From assembly GCF_012863495.1 (NCBI RefSeq), contig NZ_JAAVJL010000001.1:3591501-3655500 (forward strand): a DNA stretch of 64,000 nucleotides, in the 5' to 3' direction. The DNA comes from Pseudanabaena yagii GIHE-NHR1 (GTDB lineage Bacteria > Cyanobacteriota > Cyanobacteriia > Pseudanabaenales > Pseudanabaenaceae). Positions 39,946-48,590 of the stretch are shown one piece after another. The notes under the pieces were generated by a model. That model saw only the letters and a program-made list of their open reading frames with translations, had not been told where the DNA came from and did not search any database. The position numbers were made by a program, and so were the translations under genes. The number at the start of each line of letters is the position of its first letter. The stretch's first letter is position 1.

Positions 39946-40932
39946 ATGAACAATAGCAATGAAGTATGTGATGTTTTAGGAATAGATATCAGCAAAGCCA
40001 AATTTGATGTTGCACTCATCCAAGGCAACGCCAAAATCAAGAGCAAAGTATTTGGCAACAATCCTGAAGGATTTGCTGAATTACAAGAATGGCTAAATAC
40101 TCAAGGTGTCACAAATTTACATAGCTGTATGGAAGCCACCAGCACTTACGGCAATGGGTTAGCTAGATTCTTAGTAGAGGCAGGATACAAAGTAAGTATC
40201 GTTAATCCATCACGTCCCAAAGCCTTTGGTAAGAGTGAATTAAGTCGTACAAAAACAGACCGTGCTGATGCCAAAGTGATTGCTAGATTTTGTGCGGCTT
40301 TAAAGCCTGCACCATGGACACCACCACCATTAGAAATTGAACAACTCCAAGCATTGGTGCATCGTTTAGATAGCTTAACTGCCATGCAGCAGCAAGAGCT
40401 GAATCGGCTTGCTACGGCTGATCCAATTTTGGTGGAGGCAATTATTGCTCACATTGATTTTCTCAAAGAGCAAATTGAGATGACCAAGAAATTGATTCGT
40501 CAGCACTTTGATCAACATCCTCATTTAAAATCTCAACGGGATCTGTTGACTTCTATTCCAGGTATTGCTGAACTAACTGCAACTGTATTACTGGCGGAAA
40601 TTCGGGATATTTCGGCTTTTGATACTGCTGATCAATTAGCCGCTTTTGCGGGTTTAACTCCCCGCGAGTTTTCTTCTGGTTCTTCAATTCATGGTAAGCC
40701 TCGTTTATCTAAAATTGGTAATGCGCGTTTGCGTAAAGCTCTGTTTATGCCTGCGATTGTTGCTCGTCGTTATAATTCACCGATTACTACTTTCTGCGAT
40801 CGCCTTACGGCTAAGGGTAAGTCCAAAATGTCTGTCATTGGCGCGGTCATGCACAAGCTGTTACGACAGGTCTTTGGCGTTCTCAAGTCTCAGCGTTCTT
40901 TCGATCCCAATTTTGTTCAAATTCCCTCTTGA
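39946..40932 (+). CDS. IS110-family transposase
   Basis: A 328-residue recombinase. The N-terminal RuvC-like DEDD domain starts VLGIDISKAKFDVALIQGN, with MEATSTYGN and the pair of acidic residues in TKTDRADAKVIARF. A coiled-coil linker follows (about residues 135-185), then the Tnp20 domain: LTSIPGIAELTATVLLAEI, FAGLTPREFSSGSSIHGKPR (region of the catalytic Ser) and GNARLRKALFMPA. It is complete, without stop codons, so the element may be active. The ribosome binding site AAGGA lies about 9 bases upstream of the ATG. It acts with the bridge RNA predicted in its left end. Confidence 0.92.
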   Translation: MNNSNEVCDVLGIDISKAKFDVALIQGNAKIKSKVFGNNPEGFAELQEWLNTQGVTNLHSCMEATSTYGNGLARFLVEAGYKVSIVNPSRPKAFGKSELSRTKTDRADAKVIARFCAALKPAPWTPPPLEIEQLQALVHRLDSLTAMQQQELNRLATADPILVEAIIAHIDFLKEQIEMTKKLIRQHFDQHPHLKSQRDLLTSIPGIAELTATVLLAEIRDISAFDTADQLAAFAGLTPREFSSGSSIHGKPRLSKIGNARLRKALFMPAIVARRYNSPITTFCDRLTAKGKSKMSVIGAVMHKLLRQVFGVLKSQRSFDPNFVQIPS

Positions 40933-41595
40933 CTTTTTGTTGCTCAAGACAGTATCTACAAAGGGCATCTAGCAACAGTCAAACAACAAATCACAGAGAT
41001 GGCAATCAATGGCAGTGGTATCAGAGATACAAGCAGAGTGTTAGGTATTAGCCCCACCACAGTGATTAACGAATTAAAAAAAAGCAGGAAGATATAGAAA
41101 CTGTGAACTATCCATTACTAGAGCAACTGGATGTAGAGACAATAGATGTGGATCTTTATCAAGTTGAATCCGCAGAGATGGATGAAATGTGGAGTTTTGT
41201 TGGCAGTAAAAAACAGCAAAGATAGTTATGGCACGCAATTGATCATGCAAGTGGAGTCGTTTTAGCATATGTATTAGCGCCACATCAAGATCAAGCTTTA
41301 GTTAAACTGGTTAATCTCCTAAAACCATTTGGCATCAAGCGATTCTTTACGGATGCTTGGGGCGCATACGAGAGAATTCTTGACCCTGACACTCATCTTA
41401 TCGGCAAGAAAAATACTCAAAAAATTGAACGTAAGCATTTAACTTTGCGAAATCGGATTATAGCGTTTAGCCAGAAAGACGATTTGCTTTTCTAAATCTA
41501 TTTTGATGCACGATATTGTCATTGGACTATTCATCAATAGATACGAATTTTCTATCCCATCCCATCATACTTTCCAACAAATCTGAAACATTGCC

Positions 41596-41911
41596 GCGCA
41601 AGTTTTTAGAAACAAAAATCAATCTACAGGAATCTTGTATTTAGCTTGCAGTAATCTCGACTTAAACGCAGCTGACATCCACACAATTTATCAAAAACTT
41701 TGGAAAGTTGAAGAATTTCACAGGTCTTTGAAATCTAATCTCGCTCTTGCTAAGTCTCCAACTGGGATTGCTCATACTCAGCAAAATCATAACTTTGCTT
41801 GCTTTTGTGCTTTTGTCTAAGTGTCTCCATCTTAAAACCAAACTCAATCATTTTGCTCTCAAGGCTAGACTCTACTTCAAGGCTATTAGGGCTAGTTTCT
41901 CCCTTCTTTAA
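41596..41911 (+). pseudogene. IS4-like transposase remnant (C-terminus)
   Basis: Starting exactly at the right end of the IS1 element the frame reads VFRNKNQSTGILYLACSNLD, then IYQKLWKVEEFHRSLKSN, a C-terminal DDE-transposase motif (YREGxxxE-like region: IYQKxWKVEE). A one-base shift near 41817 (GTCTAAG) moves the continuation KCLHLKTKLNHFALKARLYF to another frame, ending at TAA 41909-41911. The N-terminal two thirds are missing. This is a dead fragment. Confidence 0.7.
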
Positions 41912-42038
41912 AATTAGACTGTTCCTTCCACATAATATCAGTTAAAAGATAATTATGTTTTTGGCTTTGATGGGTTTTATTTTAGGCGATCGCTGATTTT
42001 AGAGATTACATTGGGGGCGATCGCCTAAAGTTTAGGCT

Positions 42039-43220
42039 TTAAACAGGGGTAGAGAAGCGGATTTTTAGATAATCATCTTCCATTTTTGCGCCAGATGTTT
42101 GGAGAACTGATAGAGCTTGAGGTAATACTAGATTACGACGATGATTACCAATACGGATATTTAGCTCATCACCAGTTTTTGTTAACTCAATCTTCTCCTT
42201 CGCCACACCAGGTAAATATAATTCCAAACGATACTGCTTGTTCTCTTCGACCACACGCATCGTATTCTCTTTGTAATAGACCTGTGCAGGATCTTCTTCC
42301 CCAAATAAAGTCACCTTGAGTCTCTCTAAGGCTTCAATACCGCACATTTCCTCCGCATACAGAGGAATCTGTTTGATTGGGAGTGGATGGAAGTCACGAT
42401 AAATCTGTTCGCAGTATTGTTTTTGATTTTCTTTCCATGCCTTAAAGAAGGGATCTTGGACTTCCTCTGGAATGATCCGATTAGCAATTACCAAATCCGT
42501 CGCCACATTGTAGAGACTGAGATAGGAATGTGCCCTGAGTGATTCATTGATGACCATCTTTTCGGGATTTGTCACCAATCGAACGGTAGTAATTGTGTTA
42601 TCGGTGAGGATTTTTTCAAGGGCTTCCAGTTCTTCATAGAACTCGTAGGGAGCATCCATCACTTCTTTATTAGGTAAAGAGAAACCTGTGACACGCTTAA
42701 AAATTGGCTCAAAAACAGGACTCAAGACTTGAGCCATGCCTTGCAAGGGCTTATAAAACTTCCGCATATACCAGCCTGCGACTTCTGGAAGAGATAGTAA
42801 GCGCAAGGCTGTTCCTGTTGGTGCAGAGTCAATTACCAATACATCAAAATCCTTTTCGTCATAGTGGCGTTTGACTCGCACCAAGCCAAAAATTTCATCC
42901 ATCCCCGGGAGGATTGCCAACTCTTCAGCCTGTACGCCTTCTAGACCTCTTGCCTGTAAAACTTCGCTAATGTAACGCTTAACTGCACCCCAGTTGCCTT
43001 CTAGTTCCCTTAAGGCATCTAGTTCTGCTCCCCAGAGGTTTGGACGTACTTCTTTAGGATCATGACCTAACTCGACCATAAAGCTATCAGCAAGGGAGTG
43101 AGCAGGATCGGTACTCAAAACTAGCGTTTTATAACCCAATTCAGCACAGCGTAAACCTGTGGCTGCTGCTACGGAAGTTTTACCAACTCCGCCTTTTCCT
43201 GTCATTAAAATGATACGCAT
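42039..43220 (-). CDS. ArsA/GET3-family ATPase with HSP20-like C-terminus
   Basis: A 393-residue ATPase. Deviant Walker [18 protein letters not shown] at the N-terminus, switch [16 protein letters not shown], and [17 protein letters not shown] as the switch II region. It has one ATPase unit, as in GET3 and most cyanobacterial ArsA-like proteins. The last 90 residues ([20 protein letters not shown], then [13 protein letters not shown]) form a small beta-sandwich resembling HSP20, the ArsA_HSP20 domain. No arsenite pump or sensor gene is adjacent, so a role with tail-anchored or other membrane proteins is as likely as arsenic export. Full length, native composition. Confidence 0.87.
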   Translation of the reverse strand: MRIILMTGKGGVGKTSVAAATGLRCAELGYKTLVLSTDPAHSLADSFMVELGHDPKEVRPNLWGAELDALRELEGNWGAVKRYISEVLQARGLEGVQAEELAILPGMDEIFGLVRVKRHYDEKDFDVLVIDSAPTGTALRLLSLPEVAGWYMRKFYKPLQGMAQVLSPVFEPIFKRVTGFSLPNKEVMDAPYEFYEELEALEKILTDNTITTVRLVTNPEKMVINESLRAHSYLSLYNVATDLVIANRIIPEEVQDPFFKAWKENQKQYCEQIYRDFHPLPIKQIPLYAEEMCGIEALERLKVTLFGEEDPAQVYYKENTMRVVEENKQYRLELYLPGVAKEKIELTKTGDELNIRIGNHRRNLVLPQALSVLQTSGAKMEDDYLKIRFSTPV

Positions 43221-43507
43221 GGTCGATATGACTCGTCTTGTTTAATTTTTAATTATCTTAGAATCCAGAATTAGCCTCGCTTAGCGTGACTAGTCCTAGT
43301 AAATTTTGAATAAATAGATGGCTTTGCAAATCTTTACATTTGCTATTCATTCTAACATCGATCTGGAGATCACCAATGCGAAAAACTTAAGGGATTATGA
43401 AGACTATTCTTTAGTTTTCTAGCTTTTATGGCTATATATGTGTTAGCTTAGCGACGTGTAGTAGTTATGTATATTGATTAGTTAAGTGCTGTAAGGCGTT
43501 AACCTAT

Positions 43508-43870
43508 ATGAATCAGACACCAAGCTCTCCTATAGATTTAGAGCAACTTAATCAAATATCGGAGGGAGATATCGAGTTTGAGATTGAGGTTTTGCAGGTC
43601 TATGTAGAAGATGTTCATCAAAGACTAGAAATAATGCGTGGGGCGATCGCTAGTAGTGATCACTTGCAGGTTATGAAGGAGGCTCATCACATCAAGGGGT
43701 CGAGTAGTAATGTGGGGGCTTTACAAATACGTGATTTAGCTGTGAAGCTTGAAGAGCTAAATCTAGAGCAAGATGGTATGAAAGCTGCGGATCTGATTGA
43801 GGAGATGTTTCTCCACATACAATCTGTTGAGGCATTTATTGCTGAAAAATTATCGACGGTAGTATCTTGA
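43508..43870 (+). CDS. HPt-domain phosphotransfer protein
   Basis: A 120-residue free-standing histidine phosphotransfer protein. The active helix reads EAHHIKGSSSNVGA, with the phosphorylatable His (about residue 59) preceding the conserved K-G. Four helices are predicted around it, forming the bundle. Such proteins relay phosphate between hybrid kinases and response regulators. None of these is nearby, so the partners are unknown. A 287-bp gap with no recognised element lies upstream. Confidence 0.85.
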   Translation: MNQTPSSPIDLEQLNQISEGDIEFEIEVLQVYVEDVHQRLEIMRGAIASSDHLQVMKEAHHIKGSSSNVGALQIRDLAVKLEELNLEQDGMKAADLIEEMFLHIQSVEAFIAEKLSTVVS

Positions 43871-43914
43871 GAAATTCAGGCTTAACTGTCACTTACAGCA
43901 CTTTGCGCCCAAAC

Positions 43915-44070
43915 CAAAACCAAGAAGAATTTTGAAAATGTCGCTAAGCAAAGCTTTCAAAATTCTTCTTGGGGTTTATTTGATTGGTAATTGCTGTAGG
44001 AAAGCAAAAGAAAATATGAACCCGCTTTTTTGTAGTGAGTCTTTGCCACTTCACAAAAAAGTGGGTTCTC
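43915..44070. repeat. Two imperfect inverted repeats
   Basis: CCAAGAAGAATTTTGAAA (from 43919) pairs with TTTCAAAATTCTTCTTGG (to 43971), and GAACCC-CTTTTTTGTAGTG (from 44020) pairs imperfectly with CACT-ACAAAAAAGTGGGTTC (to 44070). A 73-codon frame through both is not a gene. The first probably ends the HPt transcript. Confidence 0.65.
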
Positions 44071-44155
44071 GTTTTGGAATGAGATTACTAGACTCTAAAT
44101 GCGACTATACTAGTGATAGCAATTTGCTCAATCAGAAATCAATCAGAAATTAGTT

Positions 44156-44533
44156 ATGAGTCTTCCTTTACCTGCGTTTGACCTGAAATCTGATAATAAT
44201 TATGAACTAATGGATGTGGAAGCAATTCAAAAGGCTTTGGGGCGATCGCGGGCTTCGGTATATCGATATGCTAACACTGACCCAAATCAAAATGAGCTAA
44301 ATCTACCCTATGATCCTCAAAAACTTAATCCAGAGTTGCGCCAAAGCGATCGCGAACCCTTGTTATTTCACCCTACCGAAGTTTCCAGATTTGCAAGGGA
44401 TGTCTTGAAAATGAAGCAGGTAACGATTCAGGTGCAGGAGCCAACTCAGAATGAGACTAATCGGCTTTTGCGAGAAATTTTGCAAGAATTAAAGACGATG
44501 AATCAAGCAATGAATTCTCATCACGATTCATAA
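44156..44533 (+). CDS. Cyanobacterial DNA-binding-like hypothetical protein
   Basis: A 125-residue protein. Residues 17-37 (ELMDVEAIQKALGRSRASVY) form a helix-turn-helix like those of excisionase/MerR-type proteins, followed by a conserved RYANTD and LLFHPTEVSRFARDVLKM; the C-terminus is a coiled coil (NETNRLLREILQELKTMNQ). It is a cyanobacterial type without a known role. A DNA-binding function is inference. The stop codon is five bases before the TAGGACTTACGC element. Confidence 0.65.
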   Translation: MSLPLPAFDLKSDNNYELMDVEAIQKALGRSRASVYRYANTDPNQNELNLPYDPQKLNPELRQSDREPLLFHPTEVSRFARDVLKMKQVTIQVQEPTQNETNRLLREILQELKTMNQAMNSHHDS

Positions 44534-44537
44534 AAGA

Positions 44538-44630
44538 TAGGACTTACGCAAAAATAACTTTAAACCCGCATTTCATCGTAAGGGCAATTCATGAATTGCC
44601 CTTACGATGCGTCGCTTTGCGTAAGTCCTA
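44538..44630. repeat. Nested palindromic element with TAGGACTTACGC ends
   Basis: Outer inverted ends TAGGACTTACGCAAA (44538-44552) and TTTGCGTAAGTCCTA (44616-44630) enclose a perfect inner palindrome CATCGTAAGGGCAATTC / GAATTGCCCTTACGATG (44574-44609). TA at both tips fits a TA target as used by IS630-type transposases. No coding potential: a small non-autonomous element. Confidence 0.75.
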
Positions 44631-44664
44631 AAAGAGAAGATGCACTTTGTGCGTCTTCTCTTTT
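44630..44664. terminator. speA terminator
   Basis: 16-bp stem AAAAGAGAAGATGCAC against GTGCGTCTTCTCTTTT, one wobble pair, triloop TTT, just after the speA stop codon on the minus strand. Confidence 0.78.
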
Positions 44665-44669
44665 ATCGA

Positions 44670-46595
44670 TTAACTGAGATAAGTATATCCGTTTAAGCAA
44701 TGCTCATATTTTTGTAAGAATAATCTAGCTTCATCAAGGGTAATTTGCTTCTCTTGAAGAGCGCGTTCCGTTTCTTGGCGAATATTCTCTAGCATCGCAT
44801 CACGATTGTACTGCACATATTCAAGAACTTCAGTCATGGAGTCGCCCTTAATTACATGCTCAACCTTATAACCCGTAGGAGTTGCGTGAATATGCACCGC
44901 ATCGGTATCACCAAAGAGGTTATGCAAATCGCCAAGGATTTCTTGGTAGGCTCCGCCAAGGAATAGGGCGAGGAAGTAAGGTTCTTCGGGAATAAAGGGA
45001 TGTAATTCGAGAACGGATTTCACATCACGCAGATCGATAAAGCGATCGATTTTGCCGTCGCTATCACAGGTGAGATCGGCGATCGTGCCGCGACAGGTGG
45101 GTTCTTCATTGAGGCGATGGATCGGCATGATCGGGAAGAGTTGATCGATCGCCCAACTATCGGGAGCAGACTGGAAGACGGAAAAATTGCAATAGTAAGT
45201 CAGTGCCATCGAGCGTTCCAAGTCTTCGAGATCGTCAGGCACATAGTTTAATTTGCGCGTCACCTTCCGAATGCGATCGCAACATTCCCAGAACAGTCGC
45301 TCAACTCTGGCGCGTTGTTTTAGGCTGAGATAACCAAAGGCAAATAGGCTAATGGCTTCTTGATTGAACTGCACCGCATCGTGATAAATCTCTTGATAGT
45401 TGTTCTCATTGATATTTTCCAATGCTTCAAAGAGATTACGGACAATGAGATGCTCATCTTCCTTTAATGGCTCGATCGCTTGAGAAGGTGTGCCGCTAAT
45501 GCCCACTACGTCAAAGATTAAGACCGATTGATGAGAAGCGATCGCCCGACCACTTTCGCTCGTTAAAGTGGGAACAGGAATTCCCTTTTCCGTACAGGCA
45601 TCCTTAATTGCCGCGACGATGTCATAGGCATAGTTCTGCATACTGTAGTTTTTGGAAGCATAGAAATTGGTTTTAGAACCGTCGTAATCTACGCCCAAAC
45701 CACCACCGACATCGAGATGTCCCATTGGTGCGCCTAGGGTCGTCAGTTGTACATAGATTTGTCCTGCTTCCCGCAATGCGTCTTTAATCGCGCTGATATT
45801 ACTGATTTGCGAACCAATGTGGAAGTGCAGTAATTTGAGGGAATCTAGCATATTTGCGGCTTCCAACTGTTCGACGGTTTCGAGGATTTCCCACATCCGC
45901 AATCCAAACTTAGCGCGATCGCCTGTTGAGTCTTCCCAATGCCCTAGACCTTTGGTGCTGAGTTTAGCGCGGACACCGACCACAGGCGCAATGCCTAATT
46001 TCGTAGCCGCACGGATGATCATCTCTACTTCTTCTAGCTGTTCGATCACAATGATCGTATTTTGTCCCAGTTTCCGCGCTAGCAGGGCAGTCTCAATATA
46101 TTCCGCATCCTTGTAACCATTACAAATCAGCAGTGAACCAGGGGTGCGGAGGGTGGCAAGGGCAATCAGTAATTCAGGTTTAGAACCTGCTTCCAAACCA
46201 AATTGGAAGGGTTTCCCATATTTAGCAATTTCTTCTACCAGTTGTCGTTGCTGATTGACTTTGACAGGAAAAACGCCACGATAAACGCCATTGTAGTTAT
46301 AACGGGCGATCGCCTTGGCAAAGGTGGAGTTTAAGCGCTCAATGCGATCAGCGAGAATATCCGAAAATCTGACTAGGATCGGCGATCGCAATCCCCTCTG
46401 CTTGAGATCATTCACCAGTTCAAACAGGTCAATACAGCCACCGCGATCGCCTTTGGGAGAGACAGTTACGTGACCAGCCTCGTTAATACTAAAATAAGGT
46501 TCACCCCAGCCATTGATGCGATAAAGGGTTTCACTATCTTGAATCGTCCACTTTTTGGCATCGGCAACGACAGGTAACTGAATCTCTTGCAACAT
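44670..46595 (-). CDS. speA: Biosynthetic arginine decarboxylase
   Basis: A 641-residue PLP enzyme making agmatine from arginine, the entry to polyamines. Visible: RGVFPVKVNQQRQLVEEI with the PLP lysine, GLEAGSKPELLIAL, LLHFHIGSQISN, LDVGGGLGVDYDGS and the second-substrate region SESGRAIASHQSV. Length equals bacterial SpeA. The start is ATG at 46593-46595. It lies alone; genes for agmatine use are not in the window. Regulation is not visible. Confidence 0.95.
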   Translation of the reverse strand: MLQEIQLPVVADAKKWTIQDSETLYRINGWGEPYFSINEAGHVTVSPKGDRGGCIDLFELVNDLKQRGLRSPILVRFSDILADRIERLNSTFAKAIARYNYNGVYRGVFPVKVNQQRQLVEEIAKYGKPFQFGLEAGSKPELLIALATLRTPGSLLICNGYKDAEYIETALLARKLGQNTIIVIEQLEEVEMIIRAATKLGIAPVVGVRAKLSTKGLGHWEDSTGDRAKFGLRMWEILETVEQLEAANMLDSLKLLHFHIGSQISNISAIKDALREAGQIYVQLTTLGAPMGHLDVGGGLGVDYDGSKTNFYASKNYSMQNYAYDIVAAIKDACTEKGIPVPTLTSESGRAIASHQSVLIFDVVGISGTPSQAIEPLKEDEHLIVRNLFEALENINENNYQEIYHDAVQFNQEAISLFAFGYLSLKQRARVERLFWECCDRIRKVTRKLNYVPDDLEDLERSMALTYYCNFSVFQSAPDSWAIDQLFPIMPIHRLNEEPTCRGTIADLTCDSDGKIDRFIDLRDVKSVLELHPFIPEEPYFLALFLGGAYQEILGDLHNLFGDTDAVHIHATPTGYKVEHVIKGDSMTEVLEYVQYNRDAMLENIRQETERALQEKQITLDEARLFLQKYEHCLNGYTYLS

Positions 46596-47109
46596 TGTTA
46601 ATAAACCTTTGATAAACCCTACAAACCTTAGATCTACATATAGCGGTTTGCAAACAAGTATGTACTCATTTACAAACGAAAATCAATTCCAGTAAGAGCT
46701 TTGAGTTTTGCCTATGGCAAAATACCAACTGCTCTGGAACAGGCGGCGCTTTCGGCTGACCGTATCAACTTTAGCATTATCAATTAAATCTAGGGGCTAA
46801 GCCCGCCAAGAGCAGCAATTCTCATTATGGAAAAATTACCTTGATCCAGCGTTAGCTATTGAGAATAGTCGTAATAGCTGTCCTTGAAAAGCCGATGTCT
46901 TCGTTGAAAATTTGACGGCTTAGGCTAATCAAAAGTCATAATGAGAATTGCTGCGCCAAGAGTCTAGATCTTTTTGAACAAATAAATTCCTCCTAAGGTG
47001 GGAAAGCGCTTCGTGCCGTCCATCCTTAACTATTTGGCACTACCAAATTTTGAGGTGTTAAGCTATATCTAACTTCAGTGCGATTTTGCACAGGATCGCG
47101 CTTTCATCT
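46596..47109. other. Intergenic region with a small element and a decayed repeat
   Basis: A 514-bp gap. It holds the intact small element at 46812-46954 and, at about 46990-47060, a decayed hairpin (GGGAAAGCGC-TTC-GTGCC) with CTATTTGGCACTACCAAAT, related to the inverse of the repeat at 28890-28970. No gene seen. Confidence 0.6.
46812..46954. mobile_element. 143-bp non-autonomous element with perfect ends and target duplication
   Basis: GCAGCAATTCTCATTATG (46812-46829) is perfectly inverted at 46937-46954. GCCAAGA directly flanks both ends (46805-46811 and 46955-46961). The interior is 107 bp and non-coding. This is the textbook appearance of a MITE moved by a transposase that makes a 7-bp duplication; no matching transposase is in the window. 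Confidence 0.85.
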
Positions 47110-47580
47110 ATGGACAAGTCAGCTAAGCCCAAAAATTCTCAATCTTCAAGGGGAGAACGCATTGCTGATCGGGTGACAGCAACTGTTGGTTCTTGGCGAT
47201 TTATCCTGATTCAGAGCTGTTTACTGGGTATATGGATTGTCTTAAATATTATTAGCTGGGTTAAACATTGGGACGAATATCCTTTCATTCTCCTCAATCT
47301 TGCCCTAAGTTTCCAAGCTGCCTATGCTACTCCATTCATTTTGATGAGCCAAAATCGTCAGTCTGATATTGATCGCAGTAAAGCAAAGCAAGATCTCGAT
47401 GTGGACACAAGAGCTGAGCAAGAAATTGAATCTCTCCATCAAAAAATCGATAGTTTAAGGGATAGAGAAATTGCTGAACTCCGACAAATGCTCAGTATAC
47501 AGAATCAGACTATTCAACGTTTAGAAGAAATGCTGGCTCATGAAATTGCGGCTAATCATCCTATGTCTGCCACTGAATAA
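47110..47580 (+). CDS. DUF1003 membrane protein
   Basis: A 156-residue protein. Motif RIADRVTATVGSWRFILIQS followed by WIVLNIISWVKHWDEYPFIL and LNLALSFQAAYATPFILMSQ are the two membrane segments and loops typical of DUF1003. The C-terminal third is a long charged coiled coil (QEIESLHQKIDSLRDREI). A TTG at 47086 is in frame, but the ATG at 47110 fits the family. Function unknown; related proteins have been linked to divalent metal stress. Confidence 0.85.
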   Translation: MDKSAKPKNSQSSRGERIADRVTATVGSWRFILIQSCLLGIWIVLNIISWVKHWDEYPFILLNLALSFQAAYATPFILMSQNRQSDIDRSKAKQDLDVDTRAEQEIESLHQKIDSLRDREIAELRQMLSIQNQTIQRLEEMLAHEIAANHPMSATE

Positions 47581-47714
47581 AAATGCGATCGCTTTCATTT
47601 CATGATACGAGCAAATAGAGGCAGCAATATCAGCTTGATAAGCGCCCAGTGGTAATATATAAGATGTTACAAAAGTATATGAATAGCATTAGCTAGATCT
47701 AGGTAGTTACAAAT

Positions 47715-48590
47715 ATGGCAGTCAAACCAGATTGGTTGCGAGTAAAAGCCCCACAGTGGGAGCGCGTTGGCAATGTCAAAGAAGTCCTGCGCGACTTGGG
47801 GTTAAATACTGTGTGCGAAGAAGCCTCTTGCCCAAATATTGGCGAATGCTTCAACCAAGGTACTGCCACATTTTTAATTATGGGACCTGCTTGCACCCGT
47901 GCTTGTCCTTACTGCGATATTGATTTTGAAAAGAAGCCGCAAGCCCTCGATCCGATGGAACCGATTAACCTCGGTGAAGCAGTACGGCGGATGAATCTGA
48001 AGCATGTCGTGGTGACTTCCGTTAATCGTGATGACTTGCCAGATGGTGGTGCTTCACAATTTGTGTGCTGTATCGAAGAGATTCGCAAATTGATGCCTCA
48101 GACCACAATCGAACTGCTCATTCCTGACCTCTGCGCTAATTGGGAAGCTTTAGAAACAATTCTCTCTGCCCGTCCCCATGTGCTGAATCATAATACGGAA
48201 ACTGTACCAAGACTTTATCGCCGTGTTCGTCCACAGGGAGACTATCAGCGTAGTCTGGAACTATTGCGTCGCGCCCGTGAAATTGCGCCTTGGGTCTATA
48301 CCAAGTCGGGAATTATGGTGGGGATGAGTGAGACTGATGAGGAAGTTAGAGCCGTCATGCGTGATTTACGAGCTGTAGATTGTGACATCATTACCATTGG
48401 GCAATATCTCCAACCTTCTGCTAAACATTTGACTTTGCATGAGTTTGTCACACCTGAGCAGTTTGAGGCATGGCGGATTGCTGGTGAAGAAATGGGATTT
48501 TTGCAAGTGGTTTCTTCGCCGCTTACGCGCAGTTCCTATCATGCTGAGCAGGTACAAGCCTTGATGAAGCTATATCCGAAGGAAGTGTAG
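47715..48590 (+). CDS. lipA: Lipoyl synthase
   Basis: A 291-residue radical-SAM enzyme inserting two sulfurs into octanoyl chains of lipoate-dependent enzymes. Auxiliary-cluster cysteines are in [12 protein letters not shown], radical-SAM cysteines in [11 protein letters not shown] and the C-terminal serine ligand in RSSYHAEQ. The family phrase [19 protein letters not shown] is complete. Start ATG 47715. Cyanobacteria often have two lipA copies; a lipB is not in this window. It lies alone. Confidence 0.95.
   Translation: MAVKPDWLRVKAPQWERVGNVKEVLRDLGLNTVCEEASCPNIGECFNQGTATFLIMGPACTRACPYCDIDFEKKPQALDPMEPINLGEAVRRMNLKHVVVTSVNRDDLPDGGASQFVCCIEEIRKLMPQTTIELLIPDLCANWEALETILSARPHVLNHNTETVPRLYRRVRPQGDYQRSLELLRRAREIAPWVYTKSGIMVGMSETDEEVRAVMRDLRAVDCDIITIGQYLQPSAKHLTLHEFVTPEQFEAWRIAGEEMGFLQVVSSPLTRSSYHAEQVQALMKLYPKEV

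Larger units (their letters stand above)
39692..40957 (+). mobile_element. IS110-family element with CT core, intact
   Basis: Removing 1264 bp rejoins the IS1 gene in frame (GATTACAC-CT-ACAAAGGG, reading DYTYKGH). A CT dinucleotide lies at both junctions (39692-39693 and 40956-40957), as expected of IS110 recombination at a 2-bp core, without terminal inverted repeats. The left non-coding end is 252 bp and the right only about 23 bp, the arrangement of IS110-group elements such as IS621, whose long left end encodes a bridge RNA. Confidence 0.8.
39555..41523 (+). pseudogene. IS1-family transposase, split and inactivated
   Basis: The first part, 39555-39692, has the InsA zinc-ribbon start (ECPTCGGIDIHRHGQS, ATGKKRYICCNEDC). 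It breaks at LDYT and resumes at 40957 with YKGHLATVKQQITEMAINGS, the helix-turn-helix. InsA stops at TAG 41095. A run of eight A (41076-41083) before it is the expected -1 slippery site giving InsAB (KKQEDIETVNY). The catalytic part is recognisable (MDEMWSFVGSKKQQ; HASGVVLAYVLAPH; FFTDAWGAYERI) but has a nonsense codon (TGG to TAG, 41223-41225) and a one-base insertion in TTT at 41466-41468. Beyond it the right frame reads ARKTICFSKSILMHDIVIG. This copy cannot make transposase. Confidence 0.8.
39492..41595. mobile_element. IS1-family element, interrupted by an IS110-family element
   Basis: Left end GGTAGTGTGTCAGATTTGTT (39492 on) and right end (41566-41595) are inverted repeats matching at 25 of 30 positions. 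Without the 1264-bp inner element the IS1 element is 840 bp, a normal size. The flanks (GGAAATAA, GCGCAAGT) are different, so no target duplication is seen, and each flank is a piece of a different transposase gene. Confidence 0.82.

Noticed and set aside
39484-41603. 8-9 bp target duplication around the IS1 element
   Set aside because: Left GGAAATAA and right GCGCAAGT do not match; no duplication is claimed.
41881-41929. Right end of the IS1 element at GTTCCTTCC
   Set aside because: A first look suggested it, but the 30-bp inverted match at 41566-41595 is far better and gives a normal IS1 length.
43932-44153. 73-codon plus-strand frame
   Set aside because: It runs through two inverted repeats and has no recognisable motif.
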